Origin: Symbiodinium natans
Taxonomy: Eukaryota; Sar; Dinophyceae; Suessiales; Symbiodiniaceae
Direction of reading: 5' to 3'
Assembly: GCA_905221605.1 (NCBI GenBank)
Contig: CAJNDS010000126.1
Span: 46,001 to 110,000, forward strand
Length of the DNA stretch: 64,000 bases
Every line of letters begins with the position of its first letter. The stretch's first letter is position 1. A program made the translations under genes and the position numbers. Below the pieces are notes generated by a model that did no database searches, was not told the DNA's origin, and saw only the letters and a list, made by a program, of their open reading frames with translations. Below are positions 48,101-51,600 of the stretch, one piece after another.

Positions 48101-48354
48101 GGGTTTCTATTATTTGCTTAAGAACCCCAAAAGAATTTTAAAAAAGAATCCCTATATTACCCTTAGTAGGGAAGAACATTTTTCATTTTTGGGGGACTCT
48201 CAAGCAATCCCTATATTACCCTTAGTGAGGAAGAATATTTTGGGGGGGATTCTTAAGCAGTTAGTGGGTTTCCCCTGCTCAGGGACACTTCGGCGAGGGT
48301 CGCAAGATTCTCGAAGACGCCCTGAAGCCCGTGCCCGAGGCTCCCGCGACTTAA
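1319..48354 (+). CDS. Gene 1: split gene for a single-domain voltage-gated cation channel with EF hands (5' incomplete; 37 exons joined)
   Basis: Thirty-seven short exons can be joined without a phase error into 656 codons ending at TAA 48352-48354. Order of parts: basic and acidic N-terminal region (1.3-8.4 kb); S1 (9.1 kb); S2 (16.3 kb); S3 (16.6 kb); S4 (17.2 kb); S4-S5 linker and S5 (18.8-19.9 kb); pore region (20.7-22.8 kb); S6 (23.5-25.9 kb); EF-hand pair (27.7-31.3 kb); C-terminal tail (31.8-48.35 kb). The family is the Ion_trans superfamily; one repeat followed by EF hands is a protist-type single-domain channel presumably working as a tetramer in a membrane. Ion selectivity cannot be predicted: the pore lacks the usual acidic filter residue. 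All but one intron can be read as GC-AG. The first exon and start codon were not found, and exons after 32.9 kb may belong to another gene. Channel identity is well supported; the exact exon set is a model. Confidence 0.62.
1585..2040 (+). repeat. Two-copy direct duplication, 260-bp offset
   Basis: The block starting CTCAGGCTGTTGCGTAGGGG at 1589 recurs at 1849 with few changes and runs up to the hexamer array. A partial third copy (CAGGGGACGGTCTGGGCCGA) lies at about 1764 and 2022. Confidence 0.8.
2041..2285 (+). repeat. GGGCCA hexanucleotide array
   Basis: About 40 imperfect units of GGGCCA. Gives spurious Pro/Gly/Ala/Arg ORFs in several frames. Confidence 0.9.
3645..3705 (+). CDS. Gene 1 exon 2 (Arg-rich N-terminal segment)
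   Basis: Reads FRTRCMRERRRSVHSVDASQ between a GAG|G acceptor and a CAG|GC donor. Highly basic cytosolic segment. It enters in phase 2 and leaves in phase 0, matching both neighbours. Confidence 0.45.
3706..5394. repeat. Introns 2 and 3: CCCTAAA arrays
   Basis: Arrays at 3900-3990, 4291-4347, 4484-4551, 4763-4831 and 5281-5392, with TTTAGGG tracts at 3758-3795, 4940-4995 and 5127-5160. The 5336-5380 part is a TTTAAACCC variant. The exon at 4363-4435 is the only coding seen. Confidence 0.85.
4363..4435 (+). CDS. Gene 1 exon 3 (acidic N-terminal segment)
   Basis: Reads VLEALKDNETDVEQFFHATD plus SLSA, then a GC donor in phase 1. Strongly protein-like composition in a GC-rich island between two CCCTAAA arrays. 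Probably helical cytosolic sequence ahead of the channel domain. Confidence 0.6.
5395..5438 (+). CDS. Gene 1 exon 4
   Basis: Reads SIERLFKEWEPEFHD when its phase-1 start is joined to the previous exon's last base. Bounded by ccCAG|GC and a GAC|GC donor. The telomere-like array ends only a few bases upstream of the acceptor. Confidence 0.58.
5439..6591. repeat. Intron 4: TTTAGGG, TTCGGGC and CCCCTAAA arrays
   Basis: TTTAGGG at 5460-5640 and 5703-5740, a GGGCTTC variant array at 5740-5800, and an 8-mer CCCCTAAA array at 6250-6570. TTTAGGG lies at the donor side and CCCCTAAA at the acceptor side. Confidence 0.88.
6592..6635 (+). CDS. Gene 1 exon 5
   Basis: Reads VKEAKWTRFGSEHP in phase 0 and leaves with two bases (phase 2) at a GC donor, matching the next exon. 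Unique GC-rich sequence right after a long CCCCTAAA array. Confidence 0.5.
6703..6795. mobile_element. MITE-like repeat, GGATCC family
   Basis: Imperfect palindrome from GATCCCCTTAAGGGTTCC to TTGGATCCTCCCAGGGGTCT. Related copies at 23075-23160, 51559-51648, 53068-53150, 53912-53940, 56493-56642 and 58562-58675. Confidence 0.6.
7320..7418. mobile_element. Palindromic MITE-like element, GGGATGTTCCCC family
   Basis: Inverted ends TTGGGATGTTCCCC and its complement enclose ACAGTCCTTAATAGGGAT arms, so it would fold as one hairpin. AGGGCTTGAACTT occurs on both sides (7309-7321, 7424-7436), a possible target duplication. Confidence 0.72.
7419..9081. repeat. Rest of introns 5 and 6: telomere-like tracts with duplicated flanks
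   Basis: CCCTAAA at 8040-8095, 8270-8307 and 8985-9078; TTTAGGG at 7690-7760 and 8690-8710; a C run at 8157-8169. The 8267-8307 tract is flanked by GGCTCCCTCCTTANATCCC (8248-8266, 8308-8326); the 8985-9078 tract by AGGACTTCCTGATTACC (8962-8978, 9080-9096). Confidence 0.82.
8351..8408 (+). CDS. Gene 1 exon 6 (pre-S1 segment)
   Basis: Reads YNRMNCYERLRVWLQSHKF; the trailing SHKF runs directly into the S1 exon as HKF-DFLITGF, typical of the sequence just before S1 in this channel class. Donor TTC|GC, phase 0. Confidence 0.75.
9082..9167 (+). CDS. Gene 1 exon 7: channel S1 helix
   Basis: Hydrophobic segment DFLITGFLCLNVIFMGFELQ is a clear first transmembrane helix, followed by FSGSVTGVQ. The acceptor is CTCAG|GAC. 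The 17 bp spanning the splice acceptor and exon start are duplicated at 8962-8978 on the other side of a CCCTAAA tract. Donor CA|GC, phase 2. Confidence 0.8.
9168..9689. repeat. Intron 7, left part
   Basis: G run at 9209-9231, degenerate CCCTAAA, and a TATACCCCTTA-rich repeat (9415-9575) of a family seen at several other loci. No coding supported. Confidence 0.65.
9690..13690 (+). mobile_element. Inserted transposon-like block
   Basis: Four kilobases without telomere-like repeats, enclosing the 777-codon ORF. Related sequence beginning CTACAAGGAGGGG lies on both sides (9635-9690 and 13722-13773), followed on the right by the inverse end (GGGGGCCCCTCCTTGTA near 13925). The block may be the autonomous relative of that short element or may have inserted next to it; element ends are not fixed. 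Confidence 0.38.
10728..13061 (+). pseudogene. Decayed transposon-like ORF (777 codons) inside a gene 1 intron
   Basis: Longest open frame in the window; it opens at GTG 10728 and ends at TGA 13059-13061. Family not recognised with certainty. Leu-, Ser- and Ala-rich with Cys/His-containing stretches; the C-terminal part has a basic stretch (KKKKGRKRK) followed by a Trp-rich end (RWIGFYSS, SKSWGQ, KNVLGRLWKYHP). The true coding start lies upstream: the +1 frame at about 10658-10790 reads TYMHEKLQHE and, past an internal TGA, GSTFPDLTKQNMGLCDSC, so the element is broken by at least one stop and a frameshift near 10950. It has no introns, no telomere repeats and different sequence texture from its surroundings, as expected of an inserted mobile element. 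Lower-quality coding continues upstream to about 9750. Minus-strand ORFs here are shadows. Confidence 0.5.
13722..13925. mobile_element. Inverted-repeat element carrying a CCCTAAA tract
   Basis: Ends TACAAGGAGGGGCCCCCC and GGGGGCCCCTCCTTGTA are inverted. A CCCTAAA tract (13831-13865) sits between two copies of a sequence of about 40 bp (13791-13830 and 13866-13906, ATAAGTCNCTTAACTATAG). Confidence 0.65.
13985..15252. repeat. Intron 7, right part
   Basis: TTTAGGG at 13985-14140, 14780-14863 and 15170-15230; a copy of the GGGATGTTCCCC palindrome at 14459-14537; and a 120-bp dispersed repeat (14536-14656) matching 32493-32612. Confidence 0.78.
14536..14656 (+). repeat. Dispersed 120-bp repeat, copy 1
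   Basis: Nearly identical to 32493-32612 (both contain GTGGTACTTTACTGTAACTT). Abuts the palindromic MITE-like element on its left. Confidence 0.8.
15253..15330 (+). CDS. Gene 1 exon 8: S1-S2 linker
   Basis: Reads IDFFKSLIVPESWWPSLEVF plus FSVGDQ, entering in phase 2 and leaving in phase 2 at CA|GC. It joins S1 (GVQ-IDFF) to S2 (GDQ-LFTV) without a frame break. About 6 kb of intron with a transposon-like block lies upstream. Confidence 0.65.
15331..16274. repeat. Intron 8: TTTAGGG switching to TTTGGGG
   Basis: TTTAGGG at 15355-15435 passes directly into pure TTTGGGG at 15436-15525. CCCTAAA/CCCTGAA at 15650-15830, TTTAGGG at 15965-16060 and CCCTAAA at 16207-16260. A palindromic fragment (16131-16201) belongs to the ACTTATAAGT family. 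Confidence 0.88.
16275..16328 (+). CDS. Gene 1 exon 9: channel S2 helix
   Basis: Reads LFTVLFTIDVAIRIVVLR, a classic S2 with an acidic residue (D) in the helix and R at its end. Acceptor CCAG|G, donor AG|GC in phase 2. No GT lies at the required join, so the non-GT donor is well supported. Confidence 0.85.
16575..16680 (+). CDS. Gene 1 exon 10: channel S3 helix
   Basis: Begins FKFWTNCMNYIDVLVTLASL, then VESIITAFTPVPRLF. The N-Y-I-D pattern at the start of a hydrophobic helix is the S3 signature. Longest exon of the gene (106 nt). Phase 2 in, phase 0 out at TTT|GC. Confidence 0.87.
16681..18763. repeat. Introns 10 and 11: telomere-like arrays and mixed repeat
   Basis: TTTAGGG/TTTTGGG at 17085-17228, CCCTAAA at 17357-17474, TTTAGGG/GTGTAGGG at 17955-18067. 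17640-17960 is a copy of the GGGCCC/TATAAGG-type dispersed repeat. 18300-18620 is AT-rich unique sequence with no gene recognised. C run at 18676-18706. Confidence 0.78.
17240..17299 (+). CDS. Gene 1 exon 11: S4 voltage sensor
   Basis: Reads VNPTLFRLLRIGKLARALRL. Basic residues at every third position (R-LL-R-IG-K-LA-R-AL-R) make a five-charge voltage-sensing S4 helix. Acceptor CAAG|GTG, donor TTG|GC, phase 0 both ends. Confidence 0.9.
18764..18830 (+). CDS. Gene 1 exon 12: S4-S5 linker
   Basis: Reads VTMSNTLASLELLTKCLQSS plus AFG. Amphipathic linker following RALRL in the previous exon. Acceptor AAAAG|GTA; leaves in phase 1 at G|GC, matching the S5 exon. Confidence 0.82.
19836..19909 (+). 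CDS. Gene 1 exon 13: channel S5 helix
   Basis: Hydrophobic helix VDMLFWSFCLLTCIQCVAGM, then VVTP. Fits the S5 position of Ion_trans proteins. Donor placed at CCA|GC; the alternative GCT|GC one codon later keeps the same frame. Confidence 0.83.
20345..20540. mobile_element. ACTTATAAGT-family palindrome interrupted by a second element
   Basis: The palindrome runs from CCCCAATTCTAACTGCACTC to CTTATAATTGGGGTTA but is split by a separate inverted-repeat element at about 20405-20510 (ACCCGGAGTAGGCC ... CCAAAAAGGGCACC ... CCTAGGTTAG). Related copies of the inserted element are at 21041-21095, 25128-25222 and 55227-55334. Confidence 0.62.
20703..20773 (+). CDS. Gene 1 exon 14: S5-pore turret
   Basis: Reads VSALCRNFIEDAAQDITVRQ plus EVF and the first two bases of an Arg codon. 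Hydrophilic turret between S5 and the pore helix. Donor TTCAG|GCC in phase 2 joins exactly to the next exon's RYYG. Confidence 0.8.
20774..22753. repeat. Introns 14 and 15: tracts with duplicated flanks and dispersed repeats
   Basis: AAAAAGGG element at 21041-21095, palindromic repeat at 21100-21365, CCCTAAA at 21486-21600, 21735-21775 and 22682-22728. Tract 22266-22318 is flanked by CAGGTACATNGACCCTTAGG (22243-22263, 22319-22339). A mixed segment is flanked by CGCCATCTTGGAANGGCACG (22373-22397, 22470-22494). Confidence 0.82.
21379..21414 (+). CDS. Gene 1 exon 15: pre-pore micro-exon
   Basis: A 36-nt exon reading YYGTFTRTFLS with a Met codon split across the next junction (AT|GC donor). EVFR-YYGTFTR-TFLSM is continuous across three exons and leads into the pore helix. 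Confidence 0.8.
22754..22799 (+). CDS. Gene 1 exon 16: pore helix and selectivity filter
   Basis: Reads FEILFANWGPPCRVV. This is the pore loop: hydrophobic pore helix, then the conserved Trp. In bacterial sodium-channel relatives the filter is T-x-E-S-W; here the Glu position is Ala (F-A-N-W), so the usual acidic ring is missing. Donor GTC|GC, phase 0. Confidence 0.87.
22800..24378. repeat. Introns 16 and 17: tracts and unique sequence
   Basis: TTTAGGG at 22855-22918, 23215-23280 and 24255-24350; GGATCC-family repeat at 23075-23160; CCCTAAA at 23418-23473. 23800-24250 is unique sequence with short open frames but no recognisable coding. Confidence 0.75.
23494..23537 (+). CDS. Gene 1 exon 17: S6 helix, first half
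   Basis: Reads VENISEWFSVFFLL with a Trp codon split at the TG|GC donor. Start of the pore-lining S6 helix; continues in the next exon as WYRCVLG. Confidence 0.85.
24379..24415 (+). CDS. Gene 1 exon 18: S6 helix, second half
   Basis: A 37-nt exon reading YRCVLGFAVLNV. The LGFAVLNV segment followed by VNAVF in the next exon is the C-terminal half of S6 and the gate region. Acceptor GCAG|G, donor GTG|GC. Confidence 0.85.
25128..25222. mobile_element. AAAAAGGGCACCC inverted-repeat element
   Basis: CTAGGAGCCAGAATAGGATC at left; CCTAGGTTACTCCTGGGGTC at right; centre with CCAAAAAGGGCACCC and its inverse. Other copies at 20405-20510, 21041-21095 and 55227-55334. Confidence 0.62.
25841..25897 (+). 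CDS. Gene 1 exon 19: end of S6 and C-linker
   Basis: Reads VNAVFVQQTMKTASSDEEL. End of S6 plus the first cytosolic residues. The donor is placed at CTG|GCG; CTGGC|GT would give a GT donor but would then need a different acceptor in the next exon. Confidence 0.82.
26667..26696 (+). CDS. Gene 1 exon 20: C-linker micro-exon
   Basis: A 30-nt exon reading ERDVAMYTRK, continued in the next exon by VKKLFQTMD. An acceptor 14 bases earlier (CAAG|GTTC) is also possible. Lies just after the second copy of a 21-bp direct repeat flanking the intron repeats. Confidence 0.72.
26697..28894. repeat. Introns 20 and 21: TTTAGGGG and CCCTAAA arrays
   Basis: TTTAGGGG 8-mer array at 26877-27020; TTTAGGG at 27165-27220, 27640-27660 and 27770-27850; CCCTAAA at 27450-27500, 28049-28095, 28500-28545 and 28700-28866; palindromic dispersed repeat at 28335-28445. 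Confidence 0.82.
27687..27743 (+). CDS. Gene 1 exon 21: first EF hand
   Basis: Reads VKKLFQTMDEEGDGALSLA. Loop D-E-E-G-D-G-A-L-S-L-A-E has acidic residues at positions 1, 3, 5 and 12 and Gly at 6, so it should bind calcium. Keeping position 12 requires a GCG|GA donor (GA-AG intron), the only non-GC donor in this gene. Confidence 0.85.
28895..28944 (+). CDS. Gene 1 exon 22: exit helix of the first EF hand
   Basis: Reads EFTKLAQSPKLKFWMS with a split Gln codon at CA|GC. EFTKL directly completes the EF-hand loop of the previous exon. Inverted arrays flank it: CCCTAAA upstream, TTTAGGG downstream. Confidence 0.83.
28945..30058. repeat. Intron 22: TTTAGGG at the donor side, CCCTAAA at the acceptor side
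   Basis: TTTAGGG and irregular T(3-6)AGGG at 28959-29280; CCCTAAA at 29521-29570, 29687-29763 and 29898-30050. The inverted arrays could bring the intron ends together. Confidence 0.85.
30059..30097 (+). CDS. Gene 1 exon 23: helix before the second EF hand
   Basis: A 39-nt exon reading LELEYHDLLSLF, with Gln at the incoming and Glu at the outgoing split codon. Joins FWMSQ-LELEYHD and SLFE-FLDNGDG. Confidence 0.8.
30098..31273. repeat. Intron 23: elements filled with TTTAGGG/TTTTAGGG
   Basis: TTTAGGG (30146-30252) lies between two copies of GAGGGTGAAAAGCTTGGGA (30113-30142, 30297-30327), which contain the left end of the GGGATGTTCCCC palindrome. A pure TTTTAGGG 8-mer array fills 30557-30748 inside another dispersed element. 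The right palindrome end is at 30841-30888. Confidence 0.83.
31274..31334 (+). CDS. Gene 1 exon 24: second EF-hand-like motif
   Basis: Reads FLDNGDGQITPSEFIEVETR. The NGDG core and final E-F are EF-hand features, but counting back from Glu-12 puts Leu rather than Asp at loop position 1, so calcium binding may be weak or structural. Donor AGA|GC in phase 0; GAG|GT 12 bases earlier is the alternative. Confidence 0.82.
31772..31794 (+). CDS. Gene 1 exon 25: 23-nt micro-exon
   Basis: Reads GASDMWR plus two bases of a Ser codon. ETR-GASDMWR-S-KMEVLF fits the helix that follows EF-hand pairs in this class. Very short, so the call rests on phase and context. Confidence 0.6.
32493..32612 (+). repeat. 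Dispersed 120-bp repeat, copy 2
   Basis: Matches 14536-14656 with few changes, through GTAGCCAAGTTAGT at the right end. The preceding GTGTAACCCTAAGACCTCAA also occurs at 20825, so element boundaries vary. Confidence 0.78.
32835..32892 (+). CDS. Gene 1 exon 26: post-EF helix
   Basis: Reads KMEVLFGEVLKQLTPGEDR. Hydrophobic-acidic helix typical of the cytosolic tail. The first bases of the exon lie in a 24-bp sequence (32821-32844) repeated exactly at 32725-32748 on the other side of a CCCTAAA tract. Confidence 0.75.
32893..37928. repeat. Large intron 26: tracts, G/C runs, retroelement fragment, AT-rich island
   Basis: TTTAGGG at 32981-33045, 33902-33975 and 37415-37602; dispersed element without a tract at 33237-33345; G-rich 34313-34452; retroelement fragment 34508-35085; AT-rich unique 35800-36350; G run 36871-36905; C run 37110-37152; TTTAGGG/GGGCTTA at 37850-37920. 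Confidence 0.78.
34508..35085 (+). pseudogene. Frameshifted retroelement gag-like fragment
   Basis: Frame 1 (34508-34879) contains LEGGKLKVTESAGLDDRDIE and ALRRRGIAYAFARLISWDKH; about 34855-34870 the coding shifts to a second frame reading LPLDDAISNILKDYSLIVAL and then a Gly/Lys-rich tail (GKKGKYGKGAGGGKG). This resembles the N-terminal region of retroelement polyproteins I recall from dinoflagellates. It lacks protease, reverse transcriptase and integrase, is truncated at both ends and lies in the 5-kb intron at 32.9-37.9 kb. Confidence 0.45.
37929..37970 (+). CDS. Gene 1 exon 27 (C-terminal tail or start of a separate gene)
   Basis: Reads VKKMLGRLDCDLVE, phase 0 at both ends, acceptor ATCAG|GTT and donor GAG|GC. 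It follows a 5-kb intron containing a retroelement fragment, so linkage to the channel is plausible but not certain. Confidence 0.55.
38421..38465 (+). CDS. Gene 1 exon 28
   Basis: Reads DPLATESETVQRVFD between CGCAG|GAC and GAT|GC. Phase 0 on both sides. Acidic, soluble, no recognised domain. Confidence 0.6.
39228..39265 (+). CDS. Gene 1 exon 29
   Basis: Reads VNVLVPKCLDTL plus two bases (TT|GC donor). Hydrophobic; joins VFD-VNVL. Function unknown. Confidence 0.5.
39309..39412. mobile_element. GGGATGTTCCCC-family palindrome
   Basis: Diverged copy with TGGGATGTACCCGCTTATAC at the left end and GGGGGAATCCCA at the right. Confidence 0.68.
40387..40458 (+). CDS. Gene 1 exon 30
   Basis: Reads FQVAWEKSRKRLPDSPARLD plus GLT, leaving in phase 2 at GT|GC. 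The acceptor is GAG|C here, unlike the AG|G used elsewhere, so the 5' edge is less certain. A long CCCTAAA array ends just upstream. Confidence 0.58.
40679..40711 (+). CDS. Gene 1 exon 31
   Basis: A 33-nt exon reading VNALVSPTTQ with a split Trp (TG|GC donor). Phase 2 on both sides. Other frames of this island are also open, so moderate confidence. Confidence 0.45.
41235..41324. mobile_element. GGGATGTTCCCC-family palindrome
   Basis: TTGGGATGTTCCCCCCC ... AAGGACTGTTAGTATAAG ... GAACATCCCAA. Confidence 0.72.
41654..41699 (+). CDS. Gene 1 exon 32
   Basis: Reads SSAYHDEYKSDEYTT, very acidic and Tyr-rich, between GCAG|G and ACA|GC. Phase 2 in, phase 0 out. Confidence 0.5.
42420..42453 (+). CDS. 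Gene 1 exon 33
   Basis: Reads AQSADWPETLR plus one base, acceptor GGGAG|GCG, donor T|GC. Phase matches the next exon to give RCQSTW. Confidence 0.5.
43345..43376 (+). CDS. Gene 1 exon 34
   Basis: A 32-nt exon reading QSTWSDFVVL. Phase 1 in, phase 0 out at CTG|GC. Confidence 0.5.
43857..43962. mobile_element. GGGATGTTCCCC-family palindrome
   Basis: GCGATGTTCCCCCTTTATCC at left; GGGGAACATCCCAACTTT at right; ACAGTCCTCAATAGAGG arms. Confidence 0.7.
45757..45797 (+). CDS. Gene 1 exon 35
   Basis: Reads ETLNFVPRLPPAT with a split Gln (CA|GC). Acceptor GCCAG|GAG. Unique GC-rich island followed by a TTTAGGG array. Confidence 0.55.
45798..48282. repeat. Introns 35 and 36: arrays and small duplication
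   Basis: TTTAGGG 45811-45885; CCCTAAA 46690-46800 and 47555-47612; dispersed palindromic repeat 47945-48115; a tandem pair sharing AATCCCTATATTACCCTTAG (48147, 48205). No further exon supported. Confidence 0.78.
46809..46866 (+). CDS. Gene 1 exon 36
   Basis: Reads LLLSYELQRAHERLSKIPR, a likely amphipathic helix. Acceptor ACCAG|G directly after a long CCCTAAA array; donor CGT|GC, phase 0; TTTAGGG follows. Confidence 0.65.
48283..48354 (+). CDS. Gene 1 terminal exon with stop
   Basis: Reads GHFGEGRKILEDALKPVPEA then PAT and TAA at 48352-48354. Joins IPR-GHFGEG in phase 0. No polyadenylation signal was recognised downstream. Confidence 0.65.
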   Translation, partial: GHFGEGRKILEDALKPVPEAPAT

Positions 48355-48640
48355 GCCTCGCAGGCCCTTGGCCTTTTAGCAAGGGCATTCTTTAACGGTT
48401 GTTTTTGGAGGCAAACCCTTAAGTCCTAAACCCTAAACCCTAAACCCTAAACCCTAAACCCTAAACCTCCTCTAGGGCCTGCAACCGTGTCCGACCCAAA
48501 AGGGTGTTGAAGAGCTTCGTAGCCTAGTGGCACCCTTTCGCCCATTTTCTTTGGTTCGGGGTTCCCGTGTAAAGTAACCATCCCCAAAAGAGGGTTTAGG
48601 GTTTAGGGTTTAGGGGTTAGGGCTTAGGGCTTAGGGGTAT
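48355..48640. other. Spacer between gene 1 and gene 2
   Basis: About 290 bp containing a short CCCTAAA tract (48427-48468) and fragments of dispersed repeats. Both genes read left to right. No promoter or poly(A) signal could be named. Confidence 0.5.
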
Positions 48641-48680
48641 ATGTTTACTGTGCTCCAGCACCCTGATGACAGTGGGCCAA
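48641..48680 (+). CDS. Gene 2 candidate first exon
   Basis: ATG-initiated MFTVLQHPDDSGP, leaving in phase 1 at A|GC to match the next exon. The frame stays open through GAA|GC at 48724, giving a longer alternative. No spliced-leader acceptor could be fixed. Confidence 0.4.
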
Positions 48681-51600
48681 GCCTTGGTCGTGAAGAAATC
48701 ATGGACATCACATCTCCACTCGAAGCCATTCCACGTTGGGTTTTAGGGTTTTAGGGTTTTTGGGGTTTTGGGGTTTTAGGGTTTTAGGGCTTTAGGGCTT
48801 TAGGGTTTTTGGGTTTTTGGGTTTTTGGGTTTTTGGGTTTTAGGGTTTTGGGGTTTAGGGTTTTGGGGTGTTAGGGTTTTAGGGTTTGAGGGTTTTAGGG
48901 TTTTAGGGTTTTAGGGTTTTAGGGCTTTAGGGCTTTAGGGTTTTAGGGCTTTAGGGTTTTGGGGTTTTAGGTTTTTTAGGGTTTCAGGGTTTCAGGGTTT
49001 GGGGGTTTTAGGGTTTTAGGGTTTGGGGGTTTCAGGGTTTTAGGGATTTAGGGATTTAGGGTTTTAGGGTTTTAGGGTTTTAGGGCTTTGGGGTTTCAGG
49101 GCTTTAGGGTTTTAGGGTTTTAGGGTTTCAGGGTTTCAGGGTTTTAGGGTTTTAGGGTTTTAGGGTTTTGGGGTTTTGGGGTTTTAGGGTTTTGGGGTTT
49201 TGGGGTTTTAGGGTTTTAGGGTTTTAGGGTTTTAGGGTTTTGGGGTTTTGGGGTTTTGGGGTTTTAGGGTTTTAGGGTTTTAGGGTTTTGGGGTTTTAGG
49301 GTTTTGGGGTTTTGGGGTGTTAGGGTTTTAGGGTTTCAGGGTTTTAGGATTTCAGGGTTTTAGGAATTCAGGGCTTTAGGGTTTTAGGGCTTTAGGGCTT
49401 TAGGGTTTTAGGGTTTTGGGGTTTTAGGGTTTTAGGGTTTTAGGGTTTTAGGGTTTTAGGGTTTTAGGGTGTTAGGGTTTTAGGGTTTTAGGGTTTTAGG
49501 ATTTTAGGGTTTTAGGGTTTTAGGGTTTTGGGTTTTGGATTTTGGGGGTTTTCAGTTGAGGGCCCACGGTAAACCCGATGATTGGAATCTACCACGGCGG
49601 CTCTGGGGCATGTTTTGAGAACATCGAGGCTCCCAGTAGCATAGGAAAAGGGTTTAGGGTTTAGGGTTCAGGGTTCAGGGTTCAGGGCTTTGGGTTTAGG
49701 CTTCAAAGGGCTGTGGGCCATGCAGCCCGTTGCGGCTTCAAGGTACTTGAGAGGATTTCGGGGCGCTGCACACAACAACAGCTCCCCTAAACCCTAAACC
49801 CCAAACCCTAAACCCTGAACCCTTAACCCTAAACCTTAAGCCCTGGGTTTTTTTGCTGTTTGCGGCCCCGTCCTCGGATGTCCTCTGGGTGCAGGGCATG
49901 AATGCACTGCCGTCCTTCCTGCTGGGCCAGGCGGAACACCCCATATCTTCAAAGGGTTTAGGGTTTAGGGTTTAGGGTTTAGGGTTTAGGGCTTAGGGTT
50001 TAGGGTTTAGGGTTTAGGGTTTAGGGTTTAGGGTTTAGGGTTTAGGGTTTAGGGTTTAGGGTTTAGGGTAAAACCCCAGATCCTAAACCCTAAACCCCAA
50101 AGGCCTAAATCCAAGGGCTGGGGAACGTGGAGCTTAGGGTTCCCTCGCAGATGAAGCCGTAAAGGCTAATATGGGCGGTACCCACAAAGGGGGCATCCCG
50201 AACACAGCGTGTAGGTTTAGGGTTTAGGGTTTAGGGTTTAGGGTTTAGGGTTTAGGGTTTAGGGTTTAGGGTTTAGGGTTTAGGGTTTAGGGTTTAGGGT
50301 TTAGGGTTTAGGGTTTAGGGTTTAGGGTTGATTGATGCTTGCCCGGAAGAGCAAAAGTCACGACAAGTGATGGATGTCGCTGTACCCACAGTCAAACCAT
50401 CGAATATAAATCCTAAACCCGAAACCCTAAACCCTAAACTCCATGCAAAGCAATAGGGGGAAGCGATTCAGGCGACAGTTTCTTTACTTGGAGGTTCATA
50501 GTACTTATTAACCTATGGTAACTGTACTTATAACTAGGGGTTTAGGGTTTAGGGTTTAGGGTAACTGTACTTACAAGTGTACTTATAACCTTATTAGGGC
50601 ACTTCAGGGGCTTATAAGTGGGTTAGAAGTACAGTTATAATTGGTTACTCAGTACCATGAACCTCCAAGTAGGTGTGTATGATCTTCGGGTTTAAGGGTT
50701 AGGCCTTTGGCTGAAGATGCGCAATGTGTCGAGACAGTAGGGTTTCATGAAGCCATGTTTCGGCGGAGCGGGGGACGGGAGGGGTGGGGGAAGGGGAGGG
50801 GGGGAGGGGCCGACCTTGGACTACCCAATTCCCAACTTCCCAACCTCTCAACCCTTAACCTGGGGGGGGGGGGGGGGGGGTATGAAGTTTGTGTCAATTT
50901 CACCGCAAGGGGACGATCGCCGCCTTGATTGCGTGCGACGAGGTTGCGCCAGGCCGCAGCAAGACAGTCGGCCAGTTCTGTAAACCCTAAACCCTCACCC
51001 TAAACCCTAAACCCTAAACCCTAAACCCTAAACCCAGCTCAACCTCACGTGGGCAATAGAATCACAGGGGCCTCAAGACAGGGACAAGAGTGGTGGGACG
51101 AGTTTGACTTTGAGAAACTCGTAGTTGTTGAATTCGGGAAGCCGGTAGCCCATGTGGTACAGACCCAGGTCTGGGTTCTTAATTCACGCCCTCCGCACCA
51201 AGAACCCCTAAACCCTAAAAACCCTAAACCCCTAAACCCTGAAGCCTAAATCCTAAACCTTGATGCCCCTAAGGTCCCACCTTCCCCGCAGGATAAGTTT
51301 AAGGCCCCTATGCCTTTGCCTCTGCAGGCACTGGCATTCAGCAAGTCGAGCTGGCTTTGATCGACAGTGCGGGATCCTCACACTTGTTAAACACCGTTTC
51401 TCCCTGGGCCTCTACGTCTACCTGTTGGGAATCCCAAACCCTAAACCCTAAATGGGTGTCGGCTGGGGCTTGTGAATTGTGGGTTTGAGAGTTATGGGGC
51501 TTAGGGAACAGCCCTGGGCAACGTTCAGTCTGGCTCGCGTTCTGCTCCTCCTTCCGCCCTTACCCAGACCCCTAGGAGGATGAAGGGTCATTCTTAGGAA

